Shown here piece after piece: positions 11,801 through 24,446 of a stretch of DNA of 64,000 nt. The stretch lies in NCBI RefSeq assembly GCF_022581195.2, contig NC_061471.1, positions 2,356,001 through 2,420,000 on the forward strand, read 5' to 3'. How positions within the stretch are numbered: the first letter of the stretch is position 1; the number at the start of each line of letters is the position of its first letter. The stretch comes from Helicoverpa zea (lineage: Eukaryota > Arthropoda > Insecta > Lepidoptera > Noctuidae). The position numbers were made by a program, and so were the translations under genes. A model generated the notes under the pieces. That model was given only the letters and a program-made list of their open reading frames with translations, searched no databases and was not told the DNA's origin.

Positions 11801-14800
11801 AGAAATGTAGTTCAGTTTTATGCTCTTGTTGTGAGTTTTTACGATTTTTAATGATGGGATAACATTTTTGATGGACGAGATCAGGAGCACGATGGCAATA
11901 CTAATACTAATAGTATAACAGGGTGAGATTTTACCTTTAAACACAACGTTAATAAAATAGAAGACAATACAACCAGCAAAACACAAAAAACAATAAAAAG
12001 CAACACACAGGAAAACACCGATGCTTTCTTAAGTAACATTCCCCGGAATTATCAGGTCAACAGCAAAATAACTCAGAGGAACTGCCGGTACACAGGATTC
12101 TGCAAGATTACATCAAGAGCCGGCCATATAAATTACACTTACTGTGTCTCGTGGTACGTCGCATTTATTGTTTTTTTTTTTAGGGAATATCGTCGAGGTA
12201 TTAAATACGGGAGTGTCAAGACAAATGAATTAATATACGATTTGAAATGACATTTTTAATATTGGAGAAAGCGCGTGGAAGTCGGTTTGGGTGTGATTGA
12301 ATTTAGCATGGCAAAGATTTTTGGACAAAATTATGGGCATGCTAAATTCATTCTCGATTGTCGAAGGTGAGGTGAAGATTTTTTCTAGGGGTATGATGGA
12401 ACGTCAATGAAGACCATCCGATATTATTTTACTGTTACTAGATGGTTATTCAAAAGGTGATGTGATTACAACTGAAACTGATTAGACTGGTAAACAATAC
12501 TTACATAGTCAAGCCACAAATGCATTGTCACAGTATAGGGTTATGCATTTGTTTGTCATCTAGAGCTAGAACTTTAACTAGCTTAGCTTTAATCTAACTA
12601 TGCAAAACTTAAGGTCGTATAAAATAATGTAGGTATGCACTTTCAGTTTGTAATTTCTGCTTCTATTTAGGAGGACCCATTATAATCTTGATAAATGACT
12701 CACAGATAATTTCTATTCATCATAGTTAAATTCGATCTTAATTGAACAACTACATAATTATCTACAACGAACAATAAAGCTGTCTTATTATGAATTATTG
12801 CGTTTTCATGTAAATTGGACACAGTACCATGATAAATATTATTTGCAAAGTCGATAATGTTACATGCAACCAATTAAAATTTATCTGATGTTTTTGCTGT
12901 TGCAACTAATTGAATTGATAAATAAATAACTATTTTTGGCAGTATCTAGAATTATGGTATTTTGTTAATTTCATTAAGTGAATCAAAATATTAATTTTAA
13001 TGTTTAATATTATTACACTGTATAAAATGTCTGTAGTATTTTATATTGAAATATTATAACTATTTTGGTAAAATTTTAAAGCTTGCATTAATGACTACTG
13101 TTTTGATTATGATAATGTTTATTCAAATAATATGCTTATTTAGGATAGATCCATAGCTGCAAACTGAATCAAACTCCTAATTTCTCGTCTTACAAATCGT
13201 TGTCTACGTCGCTTTTACTGTTAACCTCATCTACAAAATTATAATAGACACATAAGTTACCTCAATCATCACAAATACAGTCACATCAACTCAAATCAAC
13301 ACCTCAGTTACAATTTCAAACACTACACCAATACAATATTAATTATGAACGACATCCATTTCCGTCCTCATTATGACAATTTGCATTCTAACAAACCCAA
13401 ATTGCGCATTGTAACACTAACTATTTTCAACGTTAATAGACTCCCTAAATTAGTACAAATTCTGTGTTCACATTTGCATATTAAATCATGTTATATTTAG
13501 AATTCGTGTGACGCTCATTACGATAATTGGAAATGTTATAGTCAAAAACAATAATTTTCAATATTCCGAAATGAGGATGTTTATTTCTGTTTTCGATTGA
13601 CAAAAGCCGATTTTGTATTTAAGAGGACTCACACACTGCAAACTTTTAGTAGGCCGATAGTTTGTTTGAGCTCATAAATCAGTATGAAGATGAATTGTAG
13701 CACGCACATTACAAAGATCGGGTATTCAGCCGGTCTCAGACCAATCAAGATTTACTTTAAAAAAAACCTTTGTCGACCATCGGGTCAACTGTTACTGTCG
13801 ACCGACTGTTTCTCTGCTGTTGTTAGTCTGCAGTATGGTGGTAATTACTCTAAGCGTAGAATTCGCAAAACATAATTGTAGAAAGGGAATTATTCATTAT
13901 TAGTCTGACCTTTGTTAATGAAATAATAGATGGCTTAGAAATTATAAATGGAGATGTATTTCATGCTGGCTATATTGCATACTAACAAGGCCTTTGATTC
14001 TAAATGTTAATTGTAAAAGGTTTAAACTAAATTGGACATCAAGGTAGAAGAAGATATATTGTAAAGAGAACCAAGAGAGCATGAAAATAGAATTTGAAAC
14101 ATATATTAAAAATCTGTAATCAAATTCACATAACCACAATATACCTAACAAGAAAAATAATCGTAATCTCATACTTAAATACACAATACTTAATCAAATA
14201 TAAAACAAATTACAAGAACATTATAATAAAGACATTTCCGTTCAAAAACACGATATAGCAAAATCGTACCCAAAATTATGAATGCTCATCGCGATTCATT
14301 TCAGTTGTAAAAGTTAAAATTGGTTTCAATTTATCAAATTGAAACATTAATTCAATTAAGTGTTGCCGGTTCTATAAATTAACGTAAAGCATGCTATTCT
14401 AATTTTGTAACGTTCGTTTTTACGTAGGAATTCTTGTCTTAATTAATGGGCTCATTGAATTTGAACTTTGTTGCTTAAGAGTTAGTGTTAAGATTCAATT
14501 GTTGGGTGTTTATTCTTAATATTGAACACTGACTTAAATTATGGGGTAATGTATTATGTTACCTCTTAGTTTTAAAAATAAAATTGCTTGTATTTAAAGC
14601 TCTATGGGTACTGATGAATAACTTTGAGAAAGACACTAAATCCGTAATATACAACATGTAACATAATTAACGCACACCCTCAAACACCCCAATTAGAATA
14701 TTATTTTATAATCATAATACATACACTGAATTTTTAATTTCACATGTATATGCATTGTTATTTACTAAATTAGTTATACCAATTCTTGGAGAACATTTTG

Positions 14801-17597
14801 GTCATACTACTACGCACGCAAATATAGCGCCGCGCGCCGCTCGACTCGACACAATATAACGAAACTACGGAAAAAGCCGACAATACACGAAGTCTTATTA
14901 CTTTGAGTTACGGTCTATTTGAATTTGTTTTGACTGTACAGGGTTAATATGACAATAATTTCCGAAGTTTTAATTAATTTTGGGATAAAAAATTACCTAT
15001 ATTAAAAATGATATAAATCTATTCAGTAAACGATTCTGAACAAACTAATTTCAGGATGTGCGTTAATTAAGTTACACGTTGTATAATTGGTCATGAAATT
15101 GACTACAATTTTAGGATTTACTCATTAATATCGGTGTCATTTTAATAAAAAGCTAATATTGACAGAATTCTACCAGTGACCACTTATTTTTTTATCACGA
15201 ACAAATTTTTTTATTCTAAACACCAACAGTCAACAGTCCTCAATCATTTTAAAATGAATATTAAAATTTAACACAAAATCAATCTAATAATATTCATCAC
15301 CGATAGTCTTTACGTCATCAATCACTACCCCTTCCCAGCTCTTTCAAATCGGAGCACGATATTAATCAACGACTGCTATGTTCATTTCAAAGCGGGTTTA
15401 GGAAGCAGAACTAATAAAGCATTGACTAATATTACCTGAGCATCACATTTGCATATCAAACGACGTCCCATAGGATACGGCTAATATATAGAGAGAGACA
15501 GAATTTGGCCATATTAGTTCTCTCGCACCGTTTAGCTGAACTTTGGGGGTTATGGTAGCAGATATAGCGAATATTTGGGTCGGTTTTGCATTTGTTATAA
15601 TGTTGGGTTTTATGTTATTTTCTTCTTCATTTTGCTATAAGTATATTGTCCACTACTGGTGTAGGGTTCTTTTGAAAATTAGCATCTAATTCAGATATGT
15701 GCAATAGAATTTTGAGATGCTTGATGCAAATTAATCAATCAGATGTTAATGTTAAATGTATATCCTTTGGCCAAAAAACTATATTGGCATTCGTACATTG
15801 CATGTGTTGAATACATGGAAATAGTTCTTAGAATCAATGACAACTAACACTACTGACAAGTCCTAAGCTCTAACCGTAACACCAAAAAATTCCCTAACCT
15901 AAAAGCAAATAAAAAATCTAAAAAAGATTAACCCAAAATCGATCCCCATGACTTAACACAAACTAACAATACAAATTGCCTCAAAAACTTCAACGTTGAT
16001 GATATCAAAACTTTAGCGAAAGAGAAAGATGAGTTTGAGAATTTTAGAAATTCTGATCGCGCATAACTTGTACCGCCAAAACTGGGGAACGCGGAGTACA
16101 GTGATAATTCATCAAAACATGATAAGACAGTGTTCTGACTTCTGACACGAATGTATTATATTACGCCCACATTACTATGTTTAATGTTAGAACTGTCGCG
16201 TCTGATGTGTTTTATTAATAACGTTACTATGTACTGTTTTGGAAGATGTTTTGGTAATGACGTTTATTCTATTGATACTATGGCTTTCCTTGGGATAATA
16301 AAGGAAGTAGGTAGTGTTGTTAATAAAAGTGAGGGTATTAAAGAAAATAGAAAAGCAAGACATGGGTTGGCTATGTTATTGGTTCATCTAACACTTAAAT
16401 AGTGTTGTAAATTCCAGTGAAAAGAAAACCCTCAAAATGCTCTACATAAAATCTAGCTTCGCTTATTATCTCTAAAACAACTTATTCTACAGATTTTATG
16501 TTCTTCCCATACAAATTTCATAGCCAGAAAATCATTATTATTAAGCTTTATGTTTTATAAGCCGCATTAAGGGCTCCCGTTTAAACTCGGCTTGTACTTG
16601 TAATTTTATTCCCACCGTTGGTGGTGAAACACACATTAACGTTGTAGGAACATTGTTTAAATATATGTACGTCATGTTAAATTTTCTAAACTTGGGTAAT
16701 AACTTGGCTTCTGCGCCACGTAATTTTACTTGCAATATACAACTACAATATGAGCAACGTGTTCAAGTTTAATTATTTATCTCTAACCAACACCTTCGTA
16801 AATGTTTAAATTATTTCAGACATACGCTTTGGCATCAAAAATTTTGTAACGACATTTCAATTCCAATTTCTCTTCAACAAAAACCTTTAGAAAAAAAAAA
16901 ACATTTCCTGCTCATTCACTGCAAATCCAATTATTCTTAATTCAAAACACGCACATTCACACAACACTTATTTAATTCCTAAAATGAATTCTGAACAATT
17001 ATTATGACCCACCGGAAACTTGGCTGGTTGGCGTGATAACGATCTATGATTTTTAATTACACCCAATAGGCCCCGCCTTGCCTTGTAATATATACCAAAA
17101 TGTCCAATCAAATTAGCCAACGATGACGGAAAGTGTCATTGGAACAAACCCAGGGAACATTAATCACACCATTTATGATTTAAAATTTGTACCGGCCGTT
17201 GGAGTGTTAAAATTCTTTTTATTTTAAAATTTCAACGTCGAAAATTTTAAATTCGAATTGACAACGGTTTCGAATGAACGATTGAACGATCGAATGATTG
17301 ATGAGTGAGTAGATACTTGATGGTTTCTGATTTTATTTGATTGCTTTGTAAGACAGAGTGTGTCTATTATTAAATGAGAACTGAAGTTTAATTTGTTTTG
17401 AATCAAACTTAGTTATACTCATGCCTGGTTTCAAATAAAGTTTTGTATAGAGTGGAACGATTCAAAACATACCGTAAAGGTGGTGAAGAGTAAGGTTATT
17501 GTGTGCTTAATGTTTTTAGATTTCATATAAAACGTGCTACCTATGTAATATTGTTCGGAGCATATAGAATTCTGTGTAAGCGACATTATTTACACAG
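8871..17597. other. AT-rich non-coding stretch
   Basis: No long coding frame and no recognised transposon. Small items seen: a perfect 13-bp tandem duplication, GCATTGGTCACTA, at 10150-10175; a short CG-rich patch near 14817-14850; and GC-richer sequence near 17000-17180. Short open frames of 60-83 codons are scattered on both strands, as expected by chance. Confidence 0.4.
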
Positions 17598-17685
17598 TTT
17601 TTTTTTTTTTTTTTATAAGAGTGTTTTAAAATCCTTTAGCTTAAGCTAAAGGATTTTAAATATATATAAATAAAAGGATTTTAAA
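17598..17685. repeat. Poly-T tract with a perfect 36-bp palindrome
   Basis: A T-run of about 18 bases is followed by a perfect palindrome at 17625-17660, centred on CTTAAG between 17642 and 17643. Its right half, AAAGGATTTTAAA (17648-17660), is repeated directly at 17673-17685. The arrangement looks like a slippage or foldback product. No gene is nearby. Confidence 0.85.
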
Positions 17686-18349
17686 AAAGAAATCTTCATA
17701 AAAGAGGTGACATTCTTTGAAAATGCTCTCCTGTGAGTTGTCGGGGTAAAAACAGGTCACCAAGGTGCAAAAGACACTGCAGCTCCTCCGTCAACGTACT
17801 ATTTACACTGAGTAAATAAAGAAGTAAATTAGGGGCAACCCACAAACGTATAATTTCAGACTCTGCATACAAATAAATAAAAGAACAGATTAAAAAACAT
17901 GTATAGACTGCAATTAACTCCAAACAAGCATCCTTCGTTAGCGCAGTTTTACCAAAAGAGGTTTTAACCGTTATATCTTTTTAACATAACCGTCTAACAA
18001 ATTAAATAATAGACAGAAAAAAATAAAGAATATATTACACGTACAGCATATAATTCACAGCTGCTCAGGCGGATGCCTTCACACAAATTATGATACAAAA
18101 TAACACATTTCTCTCGCCGACACGACTGAATATAATATGGGGAGCCTCGAAATTAACCATAATTGCTTAATTCAGAAATGGACATAGTACAGCCTTGGTC
18201 AGAAGTATAAGTCGTAGGTGATGCACCCACACAAACAAGCTATGCGTCGTATAGACACTTGCAGCTGTGTGTGTGTTTGTTGTGAGCTCACCGGTTGAAG
18301 TAAGCCAGTAAAGCCAGTAAGCGATGATCCTTCGTCGCGAGCGAACGTA
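17686..18349. other. Non-coding sequence upstream of the candidate first exon
   Basis: AT-rich to about 18130, then richer in CpG and GTGT towards the candidate exon at 18350. No clear TATA box was identified. The interval may hold promoter elements. Confidence 0.3.
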
Positions 18350-18516
18350 CGCTCAATTCCGTGAAGTGTCGTGTTTTGTTGTGTTTCGAGTTCGTGTATT
18401 TTAGTTTTGTGACGATTTATGAATGAAAGTTTTTGAATTATTGTAACTGATTGTTTGTAAAGTGATTTCGTTAAGATTTGGGCGTGTGTTTTGGATTTTA
18501 AATTTGATTTTAAGTG
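18350..18516 (+). other. Candidate 5'-UTR first exon
   Basis: A GC-richer, G/T-rich stretch runs into the sequence AAGTG then GTAAGTGT, a very strong splice donor with the intron starting at 18517. The base composition (TCGTGTTTTGTTGTG, TCGAGTTCGTG) is like that of insect 5' untranslated exons. There is no long frame in it. The transcription start is a guess placed near 18350, where CTCAATTCCGTG could be an initiator. The downstream exon is not identified, so the gene is unknown and may extend beyond this window. Confidence 0.4.
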
Positions 18517-18660
18517 GTAAGTGTAATTAAGAAAAATATTTTTAACTTAGTAGGCATGTATTACAATTGATAAAATTGCTTCAGAAAGAGCTATAATTTT
18601 AAGATATAATGATAAAATGATTTTATATCCCATTAAAAATCTGCGATTTAAAATTCTGCG

Positions 18661-18691
18661 AAGGCCCTAAGCACCTAACACTTAGGGCCTT
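18661..18691. repeat. Short inverted repeat (11-bp stem) followed by T-run
   Basis: AAGGCCCTAAG pairs with CTTAGGGCCTT across a 9-base loop and is followed by TTT. It resembles a bacterial terminator but sits in a eukaryotic context, so it is probably chance or a small MITE remnant. Confidence 0.5.
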
Positions 18692-19960
18692 TTTACTTAC
18701 ATCAATATCAATACTATCCGCTGTAAATATTAGACGGCATTTCATACTATAAGTATAAAATACAACAAAACAGTACAAATAAATTCGCTTCCTAAAAATG
18801 GTATTACTGACCCATAATCTACACATTACAAGCACATTATTAAACCAGATCTTAGCGGCAAACCTTCTAAAAACGAGAAAGACAAAAATATTAGAAATAA
18901 CGCTACAGACGGAGATAGACATAAAGAAATTCACGTCCATCTTCCAGGTAATAGGAATAACGTGTGAAGGGAATCCAAGTGGGTATCATTAGAAGTAGTT
19001 TTTTGTTCATTTCTAATCATGGAATATGCTCCGTCATTGGTTTGTATAACATCTTCATATCGTTGGGAAGAGTTAGCGGATCCAAATTTGTCTTTAATGA
19101 AAGCGAATTTATAAATATTGACGGAAATAGGCAGGAATTTGTTATGTAGAGTTTTATGAATGATGAATTGTAAATAAACTATTACGTGTTTCTTGATACG
19201 AAAGTATGATTTAAGTAGATGATATCCATGAAGTAACTTGAATATTGACTAAGGAAATACGTAATATCTATCTTAGTTTTTAATATATTAATAGGCAAAT
19301 CGCTTGAGTCTACGGCACACTTTGATCCATAACTTTTGAGTCTACTACAAATGCGGAATGAAGTTGAGTTAGAAATATCCGTCGGCAATTTTTCATTAGG
19401 TGTCCGTATAAACTGAATTTAAAATAGAAGTTATTTGTACAATGCCTTTGATCTTGATACTTCGAAAGGGAAATACGACGAAAATAACTAAAATCGCGAT
19501 TTAAGATAACCTAAACTTAAATCAAAATACAGAAGCTGATTTAATAGAGTCAAAGCCCACTAAAATTAGACTTAACTTATCAATAACTTCTGTAACTATT
19601 ATTACAGACAATACCTTCAATTGTAGTTCAGCCATTCATACATAAACCTGATTTTGATTGATAATTTCAATCAATAGATATTTACAACACAAAAAGAAAA
19701 CTATCCTAGTAGAACAATAAAAAAACTAAAATATATACACTATATCTAGAAGGCGTCAAAAAATTCATCCCCATCGCTGTCAACTGGGAGCGTACCCAAG
19801 AGGCTGGCAGCATAATTTCAATTGAATTTTGATTCAGCATTTAGTTTACCAGTGGACGGGCCATAGGCTGATAATGATCTTCAATACGAATAATATTAGT
19901 AAGGTCAGGCTAGACTTTCCTAGAAATTGAGAGAAACTTTAGCATTGATTTTTCATCCAT
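18692..19960. other. Non-coding stretch with overlapping short open frames
   Basis: Between about 18620 and 19390 several frames on both strands stay open for 60-105 codons. None shows a recognisable domain and they overlap one another, so no frame is preferred. The remainder to the SINE is featureless. Confidence 0.35.
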
Positions 19961-19974
19961 TGGAGACCAATGTT

Positions 19975-20362
19975 GTGTTGTCGTGGTGGCCTAGTGGGTA
20001 AAGGACCAACCTCTCAAGTACGAGGGCGCGGGTTCGATTCCAGGTCAGGCAAGTACCAATGCAACTTTTCTAAGTTTGTATGTACTTTCTAAGTATATCT
20101 TAGACACCACTGACTGTGTTTCGGATGGCACGTTAAACTGTAGGTCCCGGCTGTCATTGAACATCCTTGGCAGTCGTTACGGGTAGTCAGAAGCCAGTAA
20201 GTCTGACACCAGTCTAACCAAGGGCTATCGGGTTGCCCGGGTAACTGGGTTGAGGAGGTCAGATAGGCAGTCGCTTCTTGTAAAGCACTGGTACTCAGCT
20301 GAATCCGGTTACACTGGAAGCCGACCCCAACATGATTGGGAAAAAGGCTCGGAGGATGATGA
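19975..20362 (+). mobile_element. tRNA-derived SINE, copy 2, with 14-bp target duplication
   Basis: The best-preserved copy. The A box TGGCCTAGTGGG is at 19987-19998 and the B box GGTTCGATTCC at 20031-20041, with 32 bases between them. The body ends in GGCTCGGAGGATGATGA, a short GAT-repeat tail. The 14-bp sequence TGGAGACCAATGTT is repeated exactly at 19961-19974 and 20363-20376, proving the insertion boundaries. It is non-coding, so a 96-codon minus-strand frame across it is accidental. Confidence 0.95.
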
Positions 20363-20376
20363 TGGAGACCAATGTT

Positions 20377-21420
20377 CATCCATCTTTATTATTGTCGGTC
20401 GACGGGAACGACCGAGTTATGGTTTCTAGAAGGCATTGCTATGGTCTAGGCTATCAACATAACTTGTATACCTACCTAAAATTGTGGTCAAACACTTTCA
20501 GATATTACTATGGATATTTGGCAATGAGTAGCTTTGTTCTTGTAGGTACATACCAATATTAATATTGTCACCGAAAAAAATATGGTTACTTGTCTACTAT
20601 TACAAGGCTTATGATGAAAGAAAATCGAAAATGTTCAGAAAACAATAAAGTGTAATGCAATGTCCCTGACCAAGAAATCTTAAATTAACAAATTCAGAAG
20701 CTTCCAATAATGATATAAACTTAAACCAACTTTCAAGTAGGAAACTTAAAAGTGTTGCCAATAAGAAATTACAATTTTTCGGAAGACAATTTCATCTAGC
20801 AAGATTCTCAGAAACTCTCTCGTTATGAATAATAAAAATACAAAGTCAAGTACACGTTAATTTTTAACATTTCTCAAGCACCCAAAAATTTATAATGATG
20901 TTTTTTTAAGGAAAAATACATTAATTATTGTCCATTCTCTTTTCAGATGCCGTGGCATTTCGGGATACATCGTTAAAAGGTTCGTTAGTCCAAATAAAAT
21001 TATTTGTTTTATAGCACTTGAGAGTATTATTAAAAAGTAATAAGCGACAGGCGTTTCAATTAACGGCAATCGACGGCTAATTATATGGCCATCTTTTATA
21101 GGAAATATCTGGATTGGACGTTTAAAGAATAATAATGGTTTCTGCTGCATTCATTTTTACTGCTGATTTATGTCCGATAAGTCTTTTATAATAAGAAATG
21201 AAGGATAATACTAATAAAGCTGAAATTACGTCGAATTTCGACGTATATGAAGGCGTGCGTTTAATTATAATTGCGAGATTTATTTCTCTGTAAAGTGCAA
21301 AATATAATTAATTGAAATATTCCTTTTCAGTTTTTTTTTTAATGTTAATAATGTTTATTTTATGTAATGTACACACTATATATACCTTTTCATACAGTAT
21401 TTCGATTTACGTACCTCTAT
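20377..21420. other. AT-rich non-coding stretch
   Basis: No recognised feature. An 86-codon minus-strand frame at 20890-21150 shows no known motif. Confidence 0.45.
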
Positions 21421-21627
21421 AATCCTACTAATATTGTAAACGCGAAAGTTTGTATGTATGGATGTATGGATGTTTGTTACTCTTTCACGCAAAAACTACT
21501 GAATGGATTTTAATGAAACTTTACAATAATATAGCTTATACATCAGAATAACACATAGGCTACAATTTGTAAACATATTGTTCGAAATACTAAACCTGCG
21601 CAGACGAAGTCGCGGGCACCAGCTAGT
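21421..21627. mobile_element. RTE-like/SINE-like interspersed repeat, second copy
   Basis: Starts AATCCTACTAATATTGTAA and ends CGCGGGCACCAGCTAGT, the mirror-image end pair of the element at 1563-1844. The internal block GTTACTCTTTCACGCAAAAA, followed by an ACTACTGAATGGATTTT block, is typical of a repeat found throughout Lepidoptera. It is short (207 bp) with no coding capacity. The class assignment is from memory. Confidence 0.65.
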
Positions 21628-23793
21628 CACCAATATTTTGATCGGGTGCCAGTTTAACCACATGTAGGTAGCTGAGAGCTTATCTGTCTTTTCCTTAATC
21701 CAGTTACCTAAACAACCCTGATGAGCCTAGTTGTCCGTGTTTCTAGCCCTTGACTACCCATAATGACTCCTAAAGATTACCAAAGAATAGTCATAACTCA
21801 CAAATGCATAACATTAAAAAAAAGCTCTTTAGGTATAACTCCTTTGCTCCAATTTCAAACTAAACATCAACTACACAGTATACATTATACCTACCGCAAG
21901 TGCACCCTATAAGAGAAAAACATTCGCCCATAACAAGAGGCCGGACTAACCCAAATTTTTATTAGTAGCCAGCGAAATTATCATAAATCCAATTTTTTCT
22001 ACCGAGCTTATTTTACAGGCCATAAAATTTTGTATTCTCATCTAACGTATTTTTATTCATACGTTTTTGAACGTTAAATTTGCGGGTTTTAATGGCCGAC
22101 TGTAATATGAGTGGGGGTATTAAAGAGTGTTGTAAAATTGTTTTGTTTTCATCTTCAAGTTCTTTTATAGTAGTTTCTTGATTGTTATCAACGTTTTTTT
22201 TAATGTAGTTTGGATTTTCTTTAAGTTTATTATTTACCAGTTTTATAACATGTTCTTCATTAATTGCGTTTGTGTGAGTGTTGTTTTTATCTGCCGCATT
22301 ATACAGAAGTGCCAAAATATAGGCCCTAATAGTCACATTGTGTGCTCGCTTTTAATGCCATCTACAATATTCATAGTTTCAGTACGATTACCATAAATTA
22401 TGTAACACATCAGCAACATCAGTCACTTTGATATACTAATTACTAATACAAAGTCTTAATGCGGCTTTGATAACTAATTAAACTCACTCAGTACAAAGTG
22501 GTATTATTGATTACTGTACCCAGGGGCGCCATCTATTATTTAAACTTGGTTGCTGCTTAGTTTCCGTTTGTTCGGCTCCATTTGAAGCATTTACATATTT
22601 TAATAGAGTTTTCGCACAAATACAGCATTTTCGATGCCCCGCGCAATTTAGTAGGAAGCTTTTACAAAGTATCATTGTAATAATTATCTTTAGAAACGTG
22701 TGAACGGAGTCACGGGAAATTGCTAGTTAACCCAAATCGTTTCGCAAGCCAACGCGCAAAACGTTCGGGATACTTGGCCAAAAACAATTTCTCTTTCTGC
22801 AAAAGAACGCGAAAATTCTTTTCATAATTATTCTCGCACTAATGTGGGGGTCGTAAACAGAATATTTTTCGTTGTAAACAAGTTAAAAGGATGACGAACA
22901 GTCCAAGTTGCTAGCAAATACATCTTGAGTTTTAGCAGAAGACAGTAAGCGAACGGAAATTAAGCGTCGTGCCTCGCCCATTATACTTTTGTATTAAGTT
23001 TATGGCTGACTTAAAGATTTTTTATTAAAGATGCTGCTTACTTTTGCGCCTCTGTGGATTTTTCTTGATATAAATATCACTGTAATGGAGTTAATGTCTT
23101 CAAAATAATATCTCCACTTAACAAGATCAAAACTCAATACAATATGGAACCACATAATTTTGGGCCCAATTTTTTTCTCAAACCTCTCAAATAAATCGTA
23201 GCGCCAAAACGGTTTTTTTCTATTTTACGATGAAATGTCATACAGTGGGCGTATAGTTTAGCCATATTAATTATGTGGACAAAAAGTTTGGTGACAGCAC
23301 ATCATCGTAAACCGCTTAAGTTTCTGGGAACTTATTCTTGGGCAAAAAATTCCCCAAGAGGCTTAGCATCCTACCACTAGTTTCTAATTGTGGGCAAACG
23401 TGCATCTAATTTTTGACGGGAAGTCTTTAAAATATAATTATTGTACCTACCAATAATTAATTTTCTGTTGACTCTCATGAATATTTTTTTTTTGGAACTC
23501 AGCTCTTGACTCTAAGCTCCAGCGATTTTAGTTTCTTGGTGTGTCTATTATCCATAAATATGCTTGCTGCCCAAAACGCTTTTCAACGTCAGAGTTAACT
23601 AAGTGAGCTTAAAATTGTAAATTAAATTCTGCTAACCTAGTCTTCGAAAATTAATCCACTCCACCAATCAAATTCACAAAATCACATAAATTGACTACCC
23701 AACCTTTGCAACACCGCCAAAAATTCTTCCCGAAAGAAATATCTTTTTTCCTAAACTGGAGCTCGCTTATTACCACCGGTCGGACATGTTAAA
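21628..23793. other. AT-rich non-coding stretch
   Basis: Contains a 107-codon minus-strand frame (22013-22336) that is rich in Asn, Lys and Glu. It starts at a non-ATG codon and has AATAAA on the minus strand at 21958-21963, about 50 bases past its stop. No domain is recognised. Frames of this length are expected by chance in 64 kb of AT-rich DNA, so it is not called as a gene. A CTCF-like core on the minus strand (TAGATGGCGCC) lies at 22526-22536. Confidence 0.35.
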
Positions 23794-23899
23794 ACAGATG
23801 TTTCGTGCTTGACGCAAGGGTCAGGCCGGGTCGCCATCTTGGAAGTTCCCGCCAATCGCGTCCCTGTCAAGAACGGGAATAATAATCACCGGCTGTGAT
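23794..23899 (+). repeat. Diverged direct duplication, unit 1
   Basis: Aligns with 24340-24446. Shared blocks in the same order are ACAGATGTT, GCTTGACG, GGTCAG, GGGTCGCCATCTTG, TCCCTGTCAA and TAAT.ACCG. The units start 546 bp apart and are clearly diverged. They could be two copies of a small repeat or an old tandem duplication. Confidence 0.55.
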
Positions 23900-24339
23900 T
23901 TTAAATGGAAGACTAAACATACTTGGGAATTTTCTCTCGTAGAAAAGGGATTTGTTGAGAAGTTATTTGGCAGTCTTGATGAAGTCCAAAGAGATAAAAA
24001 TATTAAAGAAAGGGACAAATGAAAATTAAGGATTTCGATAAAAACAAAATGAAGTAAATAGTATTCACACTTCATATTGTTAACCATAAACATGAAAGTA
24101 CTACTACTCCTACTAATCCAAAAGTCTGGTCCAATTTTAATTAAGGTTTACATCAGTATAGCTTATGAATCCATATTTATTGCTTATGCATACGGCAACT
24201 TTTTATCGGGGTGTTGGAAGCTTATGCAATAACCGCCTTGGTAAAAACAAATGTTTTCCGAAAAATATCTGTAAGTAGGTACTTTCCACTTACAGCTTCT
24301 ATTTTTAACCCTGTCCTTTCGCGTCAAATTAACTTCCTA

Positions 24340-24446
24340 ACAGATGTTACCAGCTTCGCTTGACGTATAGGTCAGTAGGGTCGCCATCTTGCTTACTCCG
24401 CATCCCTGTCAACAGCAGCAAGTAATTACCGCCGATGGCTTCAGTA
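24340..24446 (+). repeat. Diverged direct duplication, unit 2
   Basis: Partner of 23794-23899, with the same order of conserved blocks. GGGTCGCCATCTTG is identical in both. Confidence 0.55.

Noticed and set aside
18661..18691. Rho-independent-terminator-like hairpin
   Set aside because: Everything else indicates eukaryotic nuclear DNA, so a bacterial terminator makes no sense here.
19987..20041. A and B boxes as a functional tRNA gene
   Set aside because: They belong to the tRNA-derived head of a SINE; no complete cloverleaf was evident, and similar units occur three times in the window.
20089..20379. 96-codon minus-strand frame
   Set aside because: It lies within the SINE at 19975-20362, which is non-coding.
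22013..22336. 107-codon Asn/Lys-rich minus-strand frame with a nearby AATAAA
   Set aside because: The start is not ATG, there is no splice or domain support, and frames of this length are expected by chance in this much AT-rich DNA.
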